From Cellvibrionaceae bacterium (GTDB lineage: Bacteria; Pseudomonadota; Gammaproteobacteria; Pseudomonadales; Cellvibrionaceae), in NCBI GenBank assembly GCA_030597965.1, contig JAUVQU010000013.1, forward strand, positions 1 through 22,005: a stretch of DNA of 22,005 nt, in the 5' to 3' direction. How positions within the stretch are numbered: position 1 is the stretch's first letter; each line of letters opens with the position of its first letter. This document shows positions 7,406 to 14,801 of this stretch, one piece after another. The notes under the pieces are model-generated. The model saw nothing but the letters and a program-made list of their open reading frames with translations, did not search any database and was not told the DNA's origin. The position numbers were made by a program, and so were the translations under genes.

Positions 7406-8406
7406 GCTTTGATTGGCCGTGGATACTGGCGCTGTTACCTCTACCTTGGCTGGCATTCCGCTTTTTGCCTGCTGTCTCGGAGCAACAGGCCGCGCTAAAG
7501 GTCCCCTTCTATGATCACTGCGGCAGCGACGAAACATTATCAGCTAAAAACCCCAAGCGCCGAGCGTCTTTATTCTTACTGATCGCTATTTGGGTACTGC
7601 TTCTATTGGCCTGCGCTCGCCCCACCTGGATAGGCGACCCGATACAACTGCCCGCCAGTGGCCGTGACCTACTCCTGGCCGTGGATATATCCGGCAGTAT
7701 GAAAACCCCCGATATGGTATGGCGCGGGCAAGAAATTAATCGTTTGGACACTGTTAAAATAGTGGTCGGTGATTTTGTGGTGCGGCGTGAAAGCGATCGT
7801 TTGGGTTTAGTATTGTTCGGCACCAACGCCTACCTACAAGCCCCGCTGACCTTTGACCGCAACACCGTCAATCGCTTACTGCAAGAAGCTCAGCTCGGTT
7901 TTGCGGGTGAGAAAACCGCCATTGGTGATGCTATTGGCCTGGCCACCAAACGATTACGACAGCGGCCAGACAACAGCAGAGTCCTTATTTTGCTTACCGA
8001 TGGCGCCAATACAGCCGGTCAGGTTACACCGCTGAAAGCCGCGCAATTAGCTGCACAGTCCGGCATCAAGGTTTACACCATCGGTGTCGGTGCCGACGAA
8101 ATGAAACAGGCCGGTTTATTTGGTTCAAACTTTGGTTCGCGCACGATTAACCCATCACGGGATCTTGACGAAGGCACGCTGCGCAGCATTGCCGAAGAAA
8201 CCGGTGGCGAATATTTCCGCGCACGCTCCCCGAAAGATTTAGAAGAGATCTACACCTTAATGGATACATTGGAACCCATTGAGCAAGAGGCTGAGACTTT
8301 CCGCCCCACTCAGGCTTTATTTTATTGGCCGCTGTTGTGGGCACTTGGAATAAGTCTGTTATTGATAATCACACGACTGCTGCCCAATCGATCACAAAGT
8401 ATGTAG
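7399..8406 (+). CDS. batA: BatA-type von Willebrand factor A membrane protein
   Basis: This 335-residue inner-membrane protein has an N-terminal helix (about 6-24), a second helix (about 56-73), a vWA domain facing the periplasm, and a C-terminal helix (about 310-328). The MIDAS metal site is intact: DISGSM at 96-101 (D-x-S-x-S) and LLTDGAN downstream. This is the BatA (Bacteroides aerotolerance) layout. The vWA domain probably binds a protein partner through Mg2+, under control of the MoxR ATPase; the substrate is unknown. The start follows a consensus AGGAGG. It overlaps DUF4381 by 7 bp. Its TAG stop lies in the left arm of a hairpin at 8402-8429. Confidence 0.9.
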   Translation: MLSFDWPWILALLPLPWLAFRFLPAVSEQQAALKVPFYDHCGSDETLSAKNPKRRASLFLLIAIWVLLLLACARPTWIGDPIQLPASGRDLLLAVDISGSMKTPDMVWRGQEINRLDTVKIVVGDFVVRRESDRLGLVLFGTNAYLQAPLTFDRNTVNRLLQEAQLGFAGEKTAIGDAIGLATKRLRQRPDNSRVLILLTDGANTAGQVTPLKAAQLAAQSGIKVYTIGVGADEMKQAGLFGSNFGSRTINPSRDLDEGTLRSIAEETGGEYFRARSPKDLEEIYTLMDTLEPIEQEAETFRPTQALFYWPLLWALGISLLLIITRLLPNRSQSM

Positions 8407-8429
8407 GGCCGAATGAATTCGAGCCTACA
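8402..8429. repeat. Imperfect palindrome over the batA stop codon
   Basis: TGTAGGGCCGAAT (8402-8414) and ATTCGAGCCTACA (8417-8429) pair at 11 of 13 positions around a 2-nt centre. The TGTAGG...CCTACA ends resemble the outer arms of the REP-like unit at 4561-4587, so it may be a degenerate member of that family. No T-run follows, so polarity within the operon rather than termination is plausible. Confidence 0.5.
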
Positions 8430-8469
8430 AGAATAGAGTATTTGAAATTGAATAAGATGAGCTTCATTA

Positions 8470-10404
8470 ATGTTTGAAACGTTTATTGAGCATTTTCATT
8501 GGTTACGCCCCACCTGGCTATTGCTGATACCGGCTGTAGCACTGCTCATCTATGGTTTATGGAAACTCCAAACCACACGTAATAATTGGCAGGCCCATGT
8601 TGATAGCGCCTTGCTGCCATACCTGCTCGACGGCAAACAGAGGCGTCGTTCCCGTATACCCTTTATCGGTTTATTCATCGGCTTCGTGATTGCTGCTCTC
8701 GCCATGGCTGGCCCCGCTTGGGAAAATCTGCCGCAGCCTGTACACAAAACCGAAAGCGCTCTTGTCATCGCGCTGGACCTTTCCCCATCTATGCTGGCCG
8801 AAGACCTGAAACCCTCACGTCTGGTCCGCGCGCGTTTAAAATTGATCGATCTGCTGAATCAGCGTAAAGAAGGCTTAACGGCACTTATTGTTTACGCCGG
8901 TGAAGCCCATGTGGTCACACCTCTCACCGATGACACCCAAACCATCATCAATCTGTTGCCGACACTCACACCCCGCATCATGCCGTTACAGGGCAGCAAC
9001 CCCGAGATGGCGGCAGAGCAAGCACAGACGCTACTGAAAGACGCTGGCCTGACGAAAGGTGACCTACTATTTGTCACCGACGGTATAGCCGTGGATGCAA
9101 GCCGTTACATAAAAGATTATCTCAACAACAGTGTTACGGTATCGGTACTGGGTATCGGCACAAGTGATGGTGCCCCCATCCCTACCCGGGGCGGCTTTGC
9201 CAAAAATTTAGATGGCGGTATTGTCATCAGCAAATTGGAGCGTGGGCCACTGCGTGATCTAGCGGCACAAATGCGCGGCCGTTATAGTGACCTGCAAACA
9301 GACAATGATGATATTGATTACCTCATCCACGATGTCACCCCGTTTGATGAAGAAACCCGTAAAACAGAGCGGGAATTTGATGCCTGGCAAGATCGTGGAG
9401 CATGGCTCTGTCTACTGTTGCTGCCCTTTGCCCTACTGGCGTTCCGCCGTGGCTGGCTACTGAGCCTTGCGCTTGTAATTCTGCTACCCACCAGTGAACC
9501 CACTTGGGCACAAGAGGAAGAAGCACCCCAAAAGTCAGATTCCGGCTTGTGGCAAAACCTTTGGCAAACTCCAGACCAGCAAGGCCAAAAACTACTGGAA
9601 AGTGACAAGGCAGCTAACGCCGCCACAATCTTTGACAACACCAACTGGCGTGGTAGCGCCTATTATCAAGCAGGCAACTATGAACAAGCAGCGACTGAAT
9701 TCGCCAAAGACCCTTCCGCGACGGGTCATTACAACCACGGTAATGCACTAGCCAACAATGGTGATTTAGAAGCCGCCAAAGCCGCCTATAAAAAAACGCT
9801 CAAACAACAATCCGGTCATGCTGACGCCAAGAGTAACCTTGAACTTGTTGAAAAATTATTAGAGCAACAAAAACAGCAGCAGCAAAACCAAAAGAAATCA
9901 GAAGACGACGACCCAAAGCAAGATCAGTCTGAACAATCTGACAATCAAGAACAACAAGACGGCTCCAATCAACAAAAACAAGAGCAGCAGGAACAAGATC
10001 AACAAGGCGGCGAGCCTCAACAGAGCGACTCACAAAGTGAGCAAAATAACTCTGAAAGTAAACCGGAAGATAGCCAACAGCATCCAGAAAACGAAGAAGA
10101 ATCTCAGGAAGCCTCTAAACCAGAAGCAGAACCACAAGCGGGAGAAGATGAATCCACTGAAGCAGCGAATGCTGAACAGGGCGAAGAAGATACTGAAGCC
10201 AGTGTTGACGGCGAACAACCATTTACAGAAGAATCATTAACCGATGAGCAGCGCCAGGCCATGGAACAGTGGCTGCGACAGATACCTGACGACCCCAGCG
10301 GCTTGATCAAACGAAAATTTGAGTATCAATACCACCAGCGCAAAGAGCAATATCGGTCCGGTGATTGGGCGCCGCCTACTAACGAAGCCAATAAACGATG
10401 GTGA
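8470..10404 (+). CDS. batB: BatB-type vWA protein fused to TPR and Q/E-rich segment (BatB-BatC fusion)
   Basis: A 644-residue membrane protein. Helices lie at about 14-31 and 62-80, then a vWA domain with an intact MIDAS (D103-L-S105-P-S107; TDG at 203-205), then one or two helices within about 310-345. A TPR region follows (about 380-460: GSAYYQAGNYEQAATEF and HGNALANNGDLEAAKAAYKK). Then comes a very polar Q/E/S/D-rich stretch (about 465-580) and a conserved C-terminus, WLRQIPDDPSGLIKRKFEYQ. In Bacteroides, BatB (vWA) and BatC (TPR) are separate proteins; this fused form is common in Gammaproteobacteria. The TPR tail probably binds partner proteins. The ATG at 8470 follows a weak ribosome site, 63 bp after batA, with a palindrome in the gap. 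Confidence 0.9.
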   Translation: MFETFIEHFHWLRPTWLLLIPAVALLIYGLWKLQTTRNNWQAHVDSALLPYLLDGKQRRRSRIPFIGLFIGFVIAALAMAGPAWENLPQPVHKTESALVIALDLSPSMLAEDLKPSRLVRARLKLIDLLNQRKEGLTALIVYAGEAHVVTPLTDDTQTIINLLPTLTPRIMPLQGSNPEMAAEQAQTLLKDAGLTKGDLLFVTDGIAVDASRYIKDYLNNSVTVSVLGIGTSDGAPIPTRGGFAKNLDGGIVISKLERGPLRDLAAQMRGRYSDLQTDNDDIDYLIHDVTPFDEETRKTEREFDAWQDRGAWLCLLLLPFALLAFRRGWLLSLALVILLPTSEPTWAQEEEAPQKSDSGLWQNLWQTPDQQGQKLLESDKAANAATIFDNTNWRGSAYYQAGNYEQAATEFAKDPSATGHYNHGNALANNGDLEAAKAAYKKTLKQQSGHADAKSNLELVEKLLEQQKQQQQNQKKSEDDDPKQDQSEQSDNQEQQDGSNQQKQEQQEQDQQGGEPQQSDSQSEQNNSESKPEDSQQHPENEEESQEASKPEAEPQAGEDESTEAANAEQGEEDTEASVDGEQPFTEESLTDEQRQAMEQWLRQIPDDPSGLIKRKFEYQYHQRKEQYRSGDWAPPTNEANKRW

Positions 10405-10406
10405 TT

Positions 10407-10442
10407 TGTAAGCCTACTTACCTCAGGGCACCTACTTTTGGC
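10407..10442 (+). repeat. REP-like copy downstream of batB
   Basis: TGTAAGCCTACTTACC is followed by GGGCACCTACTTTTGGC. CCTACTTTTGG (10431-10441) is shared with the units at 4583-4593 and 10505-10515, and inverted at 18141-18151. This looks like a degenerate copy with no strong stem. Confidence 0.45.
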
Positions 10443-10490
10443 TTTCAGTCGTTTATTAACTATAAGCTCCTTCATTCCGTGCGCTTACGC

Positions 10491-10516
10491 CTCCCTTAGG
10501 AGGGCCTACTTTTGGT
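10491..10516 (+). repeat. REP-like copy upstream of batD
   Basis: The core CCTCC-CTTA-GGAGG makes a 5-bp hairpin (10490-10503), followed by GGCCTACTTTTGGT. The 26 bases 10491-10516 match 4569-4594 with a single difference. It lies between batB and batD, so it may modulate expression within the operon. Confidence 0.65.
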
Positions 10517-10572
10517 TCCACTAATAAAAATCCCGGCGCGTGCGATTACAAATTAAGATTTAAATAGAATTA

Positions 10573-12366
10573 ATGAAAACGATTATGAATATTTTTTCAA
10601 AGAACATATTGAAACAAGCTTTCATTCTTCTCTCCTTGTTGGGACTAGCCAGTTTTGCCTGCGCTCAAGGATCGCTTCAGGCTCAGGTTGATCGCACCAA
10701 AATATCCACGGATGAAACCCTGACGTTTACGCTCCTGTACAACAAATCAAACTTGTTCTCCGAACCAAATTTTGACTTACTGGAAAAAAACTTTGATATT
10801 TTAAGCCGCAACCAAAGCAGTAAATACCAATTTGTTAATGGGAAGTCTGAAACTTCTATTTCCTGGATTCTATCGTTAGCGCCTAAAAGCATTGGCGTTT
10901 TCACCATCCCTTCCATCGAGTTTGACGGACAAAAAACCCAACCCATTCAAGTGACGGTTACCGAGCCTCAAGTGGCAATCAACAGCAGTGATCAACCGAT
11001 TTTCATGGAAGTCAGTTTCGATAAGAATAAAATATACGTACAAGAACAACTGTTGATGACAATCAAACTATTCACTTCTATCAGCCTTAACGGCCTTAAC
11101 AGTGAAGAGTTTAAATTAGAGAATGCGCTAGTCTCAAAGGTATCCGAACATCAATACCAAACAAAAGTGAACGGTCACAGCTATGGCGTTGTGGAAGTTC
11201 GCTACGCCATTTTCCCGCAACAAAGTGGCACTTTGGAGATACCATCACAAATTTGGACTGTCTCACTGCAACCCCGCAGGCCATCCATGAACGACCCATT
11301 TGGCGGATTCCGCAGTCAAATATCCAGCGAACGTAAACGCCTGCGCACCAACAACAAAAGCATCTCCGTATTAGCACAGCCTCAAACTACTCAGGGCCAA
11401 GAATGGTTACCGGCAAAAGATCTCCAAATAAGCCAAACCTGGAGCGCATCACCCGATAGTTTTATCGTCGGCGAACCCATCACGCGCACCATTCAGATCC
11501 GCACCAAAGGGCTAATGGCATCACAACTACCACCACTGATATTAGGCGCTGCCGATGGTGTTAAATATTATCCCGATCAACCACAAAGCAACGATGATAC
11601 CACTGCCGATGGCATCAGCAGTATTCGCCAGGAAAGCTTTGCTATTGTGCCCAACAAAACCGGATCAATCACTCTGCCGGCGGTAATAATCAACTGGTGG
11701 GATACCGATGAGAACAAACTCGTCACCGCAGAATTGCCGGCCAAAATCATACAGGTAGAGGCCAGCACTGAAACTCCAGCTACTCCTGAGCCTATTGAGA
11801 CCCCACAACCCATAATCCCGGAACAAAGCGGCAATATAGATAACGAAGCAACACCCAAAGCAGACACATTAACACCCTCACAAGCCTCTATCTGGATAGC
11901 CATTAGCAGTATCGGGCTTATCGGTTGCCTGCTCTTTGCTCTGCTCTGGTGGCGCACTCACCGTCAACTCAAAAAGATTAATCAACAGCTACAACAAAAG
12001 CCACCATCGGGTTTTGATTATGCAGCTGCCAAGCAAACGACGGACTTAAAAGATCTCCAGAAAATCCTGACAGGTAAAGAAGTTGCAAACAGTCGGGAGC
12101 TGCGCAGTAAATTACTAAACTGGGCTAAAAACACATTGGGCGTTAACAGCCTGGTAGAAATAACCAGCAAGGCACCGGAAGAAATAAAACCACAATTACA
12201 GCTGTTTATTCAACGAATAGATGCGCAACTGTATGGCAATCAAGAGCAACCGGTTTTAACCGGAGCGGAAAAACAAGAACTGTTTAATCTACTTCAAAAA
12301 TTAGAAAAGTCGATACATGAAAAAACGACTGACAGAGCTTCGCTCAAGCCACTTTATCCTTCTTAG
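10573..12366 (+). CDS. batD: BatD family protein
   Basis: A 597-residue envelope protein. The first 32 residues form a signal peptide, with a basic start, a hydrophobic core (AFILLSLLGLASFA) and probable cleavage near CAQ-G. A long beta-sandwich-type periplasmic region follows, beginning LQAQVDRTKISTDETLTFTL, which is the usual BatD opening. A Pro/Thr/Glu-rich stretch comes before one transmembrane helix (about 438-461), and a helical cytoplasmic tail of about 135 residues ends the protein. BatD is the large periplasmic partner of BatA/BatB in the Bat complex; its molecular role is not known. It lies 168 bp after batB, separated by REP-like sequences, so it may have separate or reduced expression. 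The start at 10573 or an ATG four codons later are both possible; the ribosome site is poor. Confidence 0.9.
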   Translation: MKTIMNIFSKNILKQAFILLSLLGLASFACAQGSLQAQVDRTKISTDETLTFTLLYNKSNLFSEPNFDLLEKNFDILSRNQSSKYQFVNGKSETSISWILSLAPKSIGVFTIPSIEFDGQKTQPIQVTVTEPQVAINSSDQPIFMEVSFDKNKIYVQEQLLMTIKLFTSISLNGLNSEEFKLENALVSKVSEHQYQTKVNGHSYGVVEVRYAIFPQQSGTLEIPSQIWTVSLQPRRPSMNDPFGGFRSQISSERKRLRTNNKSISVLAQPQTTQGQEWLPAKDLQISQTWSASPDSFIVGEPITRTIQIRTKGLMASQLPPLILGAADGVKYYPDQPQSNDDTTADGISSIRQESFAIVPNKTGSITLPAVIINWWDTDENKLVTAELPAKIIQVEASTETPATPEPIETPQPIIPEQSGNIDNEATPKADTLTPSQASIWIAISSIGLIGCLLFALLWWRTHRQLKKINQQLQQKPPSGFDYAAAKQTTDLKDLQKILTGKEVANSRELRSKLLNWAKNTLGVNSLVEITSKAPEEIKPQLQLFIQRIDAQLYGNQEQPVLTGAEKQELFNLLQKLEKSIHEKTTDRASLKPLYPS

Positions 12367-12372
12367 AAAAAC

Positions 12373-12394
12373 GGCCGCCTGCTATAGGGCGGCC
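12373..12394. terminator. Hairpin after batD (possible terminator)
   Basis: GGCCGCC (12373-12379) pairs with GGCGGCC (12388-12394) around an 8-nt loop, immediately after the batD stop. The T-run (TTTTT) follows only on the minus strand; on the plus strand the stem is followed by ATAAGTGTTATC. It probably stops or attenuates Bat operon transcription, but it is not a canonical plus-strand terminator. Confidence 0.5.
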
Positions 12395-12463
12395 ATAAGT
12401 GTTATCTTTACAAATCAGATCAAAACAAACATTTCAGATTAAAGTCACCTATTGGTTCTACCT

Positions 12464-12835
12464 ATGAATAATTCACAATACTTCTACCGCACGGTTATTT
12501 TCACAAGAAAAGATAATGAGATTGCATTAACCGATATTAATCAGCCAGAAAATACTACGCCACTGGATGAATGGCTTGGTACCGTCGTTTCTCTTGCCGA
12601 CGGAGAGCACACTATTCAGGAGTTGATTGACTATATGCGCGGTAGATATCAGGCACCTCCTGCTAACCTGGAAGAGACAGTGCACTCGGTGATCGAACGA
12701 CTCATTGAAGGCAACCTTATTAAATTAAGCGAAGAAGCGGTGACACTGCCCTACTACCTGGCCGCACCAATAGAAGAACTAGACTTGGAACAAGCCAGAA
12801 AAGAGATCTCGAGAGATGGGTACACAGTTAATTAA
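12464..12835 (+). CDS. PqqD-like (RiPP recognition element-type) small protein
   Basis: The 123-residue protein has the PqqD-type winged-helix pattern: LADGEHTIQELIDYMRGRY (a D-G-x-x-T turn followed by a helix), then NLEETVHSVIERLIEGNLI ending in the characteristic G-N-L-I strand. PqqD domains bind leader peptides in peptide-modification pathways, and stand-alone relatives of unknown role also occur. Here there is no radical SAM enzyme or recognisable precursor peptide, so function cannot be assigned. The C-terminal 30 residues (YYLAAPIEELDLEQARKEI) are not part of the usual domain. I prefer the ATG at 12464; a TTG at 12452 is in frame. It ends 17 bp before the likely start of the DUF2238 gene, so the two are probably co-transcribed. 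Confidence 0.65.
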   Translation: MNNSQYFYRTVIFTRKDNEIALTDINQPENTTPLDEWLGTVVSLADGEHTIQELIDYMRGRYQAPPANLEETVHSVIERLIEGNLIKLSEEAVTLPYYLAAPIEELDLEQARKEISRDGYTVN

Positions 12836-12852
12836 AAGCGGGAATAGGTAAT

Positions 12853-13434
12853 ATTAAATATCTTTGGGCTCTTATATTTATAGCCACTTTAATTTGGTCC
12901 GGGGTAAACCCAAAAGATCAATTCACCTGGTTTCTTGAGACTGCTCCAGCTTTGATTGCTGCAGTGCTGTTAGCCTGCACCTATAAGTCCTTTAAACTCA
13001 CGTCTCTAGTATACTTTTTTATCTTATTACACTGCATCGTATTAATGATCGGCGGCCACTACACCTACGCAGAGGTGCCTCTGTTTGATAACTTGTGGGG
13101 TTCCGAAAGAAATAATTACGACAAAGTAGGACATTTCGTTCAGGGGTTTGTCCCCGCGCTAATCGCCAGAGAGATACTGATTCGTAAACAGGTGATCAAT
13201 GGCCAGGGTTGGCTTAATGTCCTCGTGGTTCTGATTTGTCTGGGGATTAGTGCACTCTACGAGCTCATTGAGTGGTGGGTCGCCCTCGCGAGCGGCGAAG
13301 GTGCAGAAGCCTTTTTGGGTACGCAGGGTTATATGTGGGATACACAATCGGATATGGCGCTCGCTATGGTAGGGGCCATATCTGCATTGATTCTGCTTAC
13401 AAAGCTACACGACAAACAACTGCTCAAACAATAA
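12853..13434 (+). CDS. DUF2238 (YjdF-type) membrane protein with probable ATT start
   Basis: The strongest segments are GGHYTYAEVPLFDNLWG, YDKVGHFVQGFVPALIARE, ALYELIEWW and FLGTQGYMWDTQSDM, which identify the DUF2238/YjdF family of inner-membrane proteins (about 200 residues, six or so helices, function unknown). The first ATG/GTG/TTG in frame is a TTG at 12952, which would cut off the first helix. The frame is open back to 12832 and encodes a family-like N-terminus, KYLWALIFIATLIWSG then NPKDQFTWFLETAP, with no standard start. The ATT at 12853, about 9 nt after GGGA, gives a 193-residue protein of normal length. ATT initiation is known (infC, pcnB) but rare; a sequence error is the alternative. 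Confidence 0.8.
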   Translation: MKYLWALIFIATLIWSGVNPKDQFTWFLETAPALIAAVLLACTYKSFKLTSLVYFFILLHCIVLMIGGHYTYAEVPLFDNLWGSERNNYDKVGHFVQGFVPALIAREILIRKQVINGQGWLNVLVVLICLGISALYELIEWWVALASGEGAEAFLGTQGYMWDTQSDMALAMVGAISALILLTKLHDKQLLKQ

Positions 13435-13564
13435 GGCTGTTCGGCTTTCCCTGTGTGCTAACAGCCCACAACCTGCAAAACCGCTCAATCTACTCCGCAT
13501 GATGTAACAATCGCTCTTACAGCCTGCTACGGGCAGTTATTTGTCGCTACAATAGCTGCCGTTC

Positions 13565-13577
13565 GGGCGCCCCGCCC
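13565..13577. other. Small GC hairpin before the SDR gene
   Basis: GGGCG and CGCCC (13565-13569 and 13573-13577) pair around CCC and are followed by TTATTTA on the plus strand. It could be a weak terminator for the DUF2238 gene or part of the SDR leader. The stem is only 5 bp. Confidence 0.3.
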
Positions 13578-13625
13578 TTATTTACATAAGAATAATCCAG
13601 CTTTCACGACAGAAGGATATACACA

Positions 13626-14516
13626 ATGACTATTCGTTTTGACGGTCAGGTCGCTATTGTCACAGGCGCAGGTAACGGTTTAGGTAAATCACATGCTTTG
13701 GCCTTAGCCGAGCGCGGAGCTAAAGTTGTCATCAATGACCTGGGCAGTGACCGTACCGGTTCTGGATCATCGTCTGAAGCCGCTCAACAGGTCGTCGCTG
13801 AAATTGAAGCCATGGGTGGCGAAGCTTTTGCCCACGGTGCTAATGTCGCGAAGATGGATGAGGTACAAGACATGGTGCAACAAACCATGAACCGCTGGGG
13901 ACGCATTGACATTTTAATCAATAACGCCGGAATTTTACGTGATAAGAGTTTCACAAAAATGGATATTGCAGATTTCCAGCTGGTGGTTGATGTTCACCTA
14001 ATGGGATCGGCCAACTGCTCTAAAGCCGTTTGGGACATCATGAGAGAACAGGAATATGGCCGTATTCTGATGACCACTTCGGCCTCCGGTCTGTACGGTA
14101 ACTTTGGCCAAGCCAATTATTCTGCGGCCAAACTTGCTCTAGTGGGCTTGATGAATACACTGGCACAGGAAGGTGCCAAGAATAACGTATTAACCAATGC
14201 GATTGCGCCTGTTGCCGCCACCCGTATGACCGAGGATTTGATTCCCGAGAACCTGCAGAAATTAATTCAGCCTGAAGTAATTACCGCCGCCGTGCTTGCA
14301 TTGGTTTGTGAGGATGCACCAAATAAATTTGTGATGTCTGCCGGCGCTGGTGTGTATTGCCAGGCTAATGTTTACGAAACCGCCGGTGTCGCCATCTCAG
14401 AGCCAACGCCCGAAAAACTGTTTGCCCAGTGGGACGAACTGACCAATACCGATGGCCAGGCACCCGTTGATAATGCCATGAAACAAACTGAGAAATTCTT
14501 TGCGAAAGTAATGTGA
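13626..14516 (+). CDS. Short-chain dehydrogenase of the (3R)-hydroxyacyl-CoA dehydrogenase (MFE-2-like) type
   Basis: This 296-residue classical SDR has the cofactor loop TGAGNGLG (13-20), NNAGILRDKSF (99-109), a catalytic serine at 152 or 154, and YSAAK (Y165, K169). The N-terminus IRFDGQVAIVTGAGNGLGKS, the insert NDLGSDRTGSGSSSEAAQQV, and the pattern LRDKSFTKM are characteristic of the dehydrogenase unit of peroxisomal multifunctional enzyme type 2 and its bacterial relatives, which oxidise (3R)-hydroxyacyl-CoA with NAD+ in beta-oxidation of fatty acyl or sterol side-chain CoAs. The protein is about 50 residues longer than a minimal SDR because of its C-terminal tail. AGAAGGA at 13611-13617 sets the start. 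It stands alone between unrelated genes; the exact substrate is not known. Confidence 0.85.
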   Translation: MTIRFDGQVAIVTGAGNGLGKSHALALAERGAKVVINDLGSDRTGSGSSSEAAQQVVAEIEAMGGEAFAHGANVAKMDEVQDMVQQTMNRWGRIDILINNAGILRDKSFTKMDIADFQLVVDVHLMGSANCSKAVWDIMREQEYGRILMTTSASGLYGNFGQANYSAAKLALVGLMNTLAQEGAKNNVLTNAIAPVAATRMTEDLIPENLQKLIQPEVITAAVLALVCEDAPNKFVMSAGAGVYCQANVYETAGVAISEPTPEKLFAQWDELTNTDGQAPVDNAMKQTEKFFAKVM

Positions 14517-14693
14517 TTTTTAAGTTAATGCTCTAAGAGCTTCGCCATATCCATGTTCTGTTTACAGCCGCGAAGCTCAAGCGAGTATTCAGTTGATATA
14601 CGTAATCCGTTGACGTCTATGCGGCTACTTATTATTTGAAACTGACAAATAAACTGTTAAAAGACCAAAATATTCGTACAGTGTAATTTTCTT

Positions 14694-14749
14694 CGTAACT
14701 CTGTATCCCCAACTCTGTATCCCCACTTTCGCGGGGATACAGAGTTACG
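14694..14749. repeat. Inverted repeat with one arm duplicated in tandem
   Basis: AACTCTGTATCCCC occurs twice back to back (14697-14710 and 14711-14724), and its reverse complement follows once (14733-14746). The proximal copy makes a 14-bp stem with an 8-nt loop (ACTTTCGC). The distal copy extends to 17 bp (14694-14710 with 14733-14749). The GGGGAT/ACTTTCGC core resembles the CCCGCGAAAGCGGG-type palindromic repeats widespread in proteobacteria. It lies between convergent SDR and RIO kinase genes and may terminate both, although T-runs are short. Confidence 0.75.
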
Positions 14750-14801
14750 TTGAGTTTCTTTATCGGATTAATTGCGTTTTAACCTTCAAAAGACCAGGAA
14801 A

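Noticed and set aside
9800..10310. Several open frames antisense to or overlapping the batB Q/E-rich tail
   Set aside because: Low-complexity codons (CAA, GAA, AGC) leave the other frames free of stops; the translated products are compositional shadows.
10573..10671. Lipoprotein signal in BatD
   Set aside because: A cysteine follows the hydrophobic core, but the preceding residues (S-F-A) do not fit a lipobox; an ordinary signal peptide is more likely.
12800..12860. Programmed frameshift fusing the PqqD-like and DUF2238 frames
   Set aside because: The frames overlap by only a few bases and there is no classic slippery heptamer with a downstream structure; separate translation is simpler.
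13548..13553. TACAAT as -10 of the MFE-2-like SDR promoter
   Set aside because: No acceptable -35 at 16-19 bp; too weak to list as a feature.
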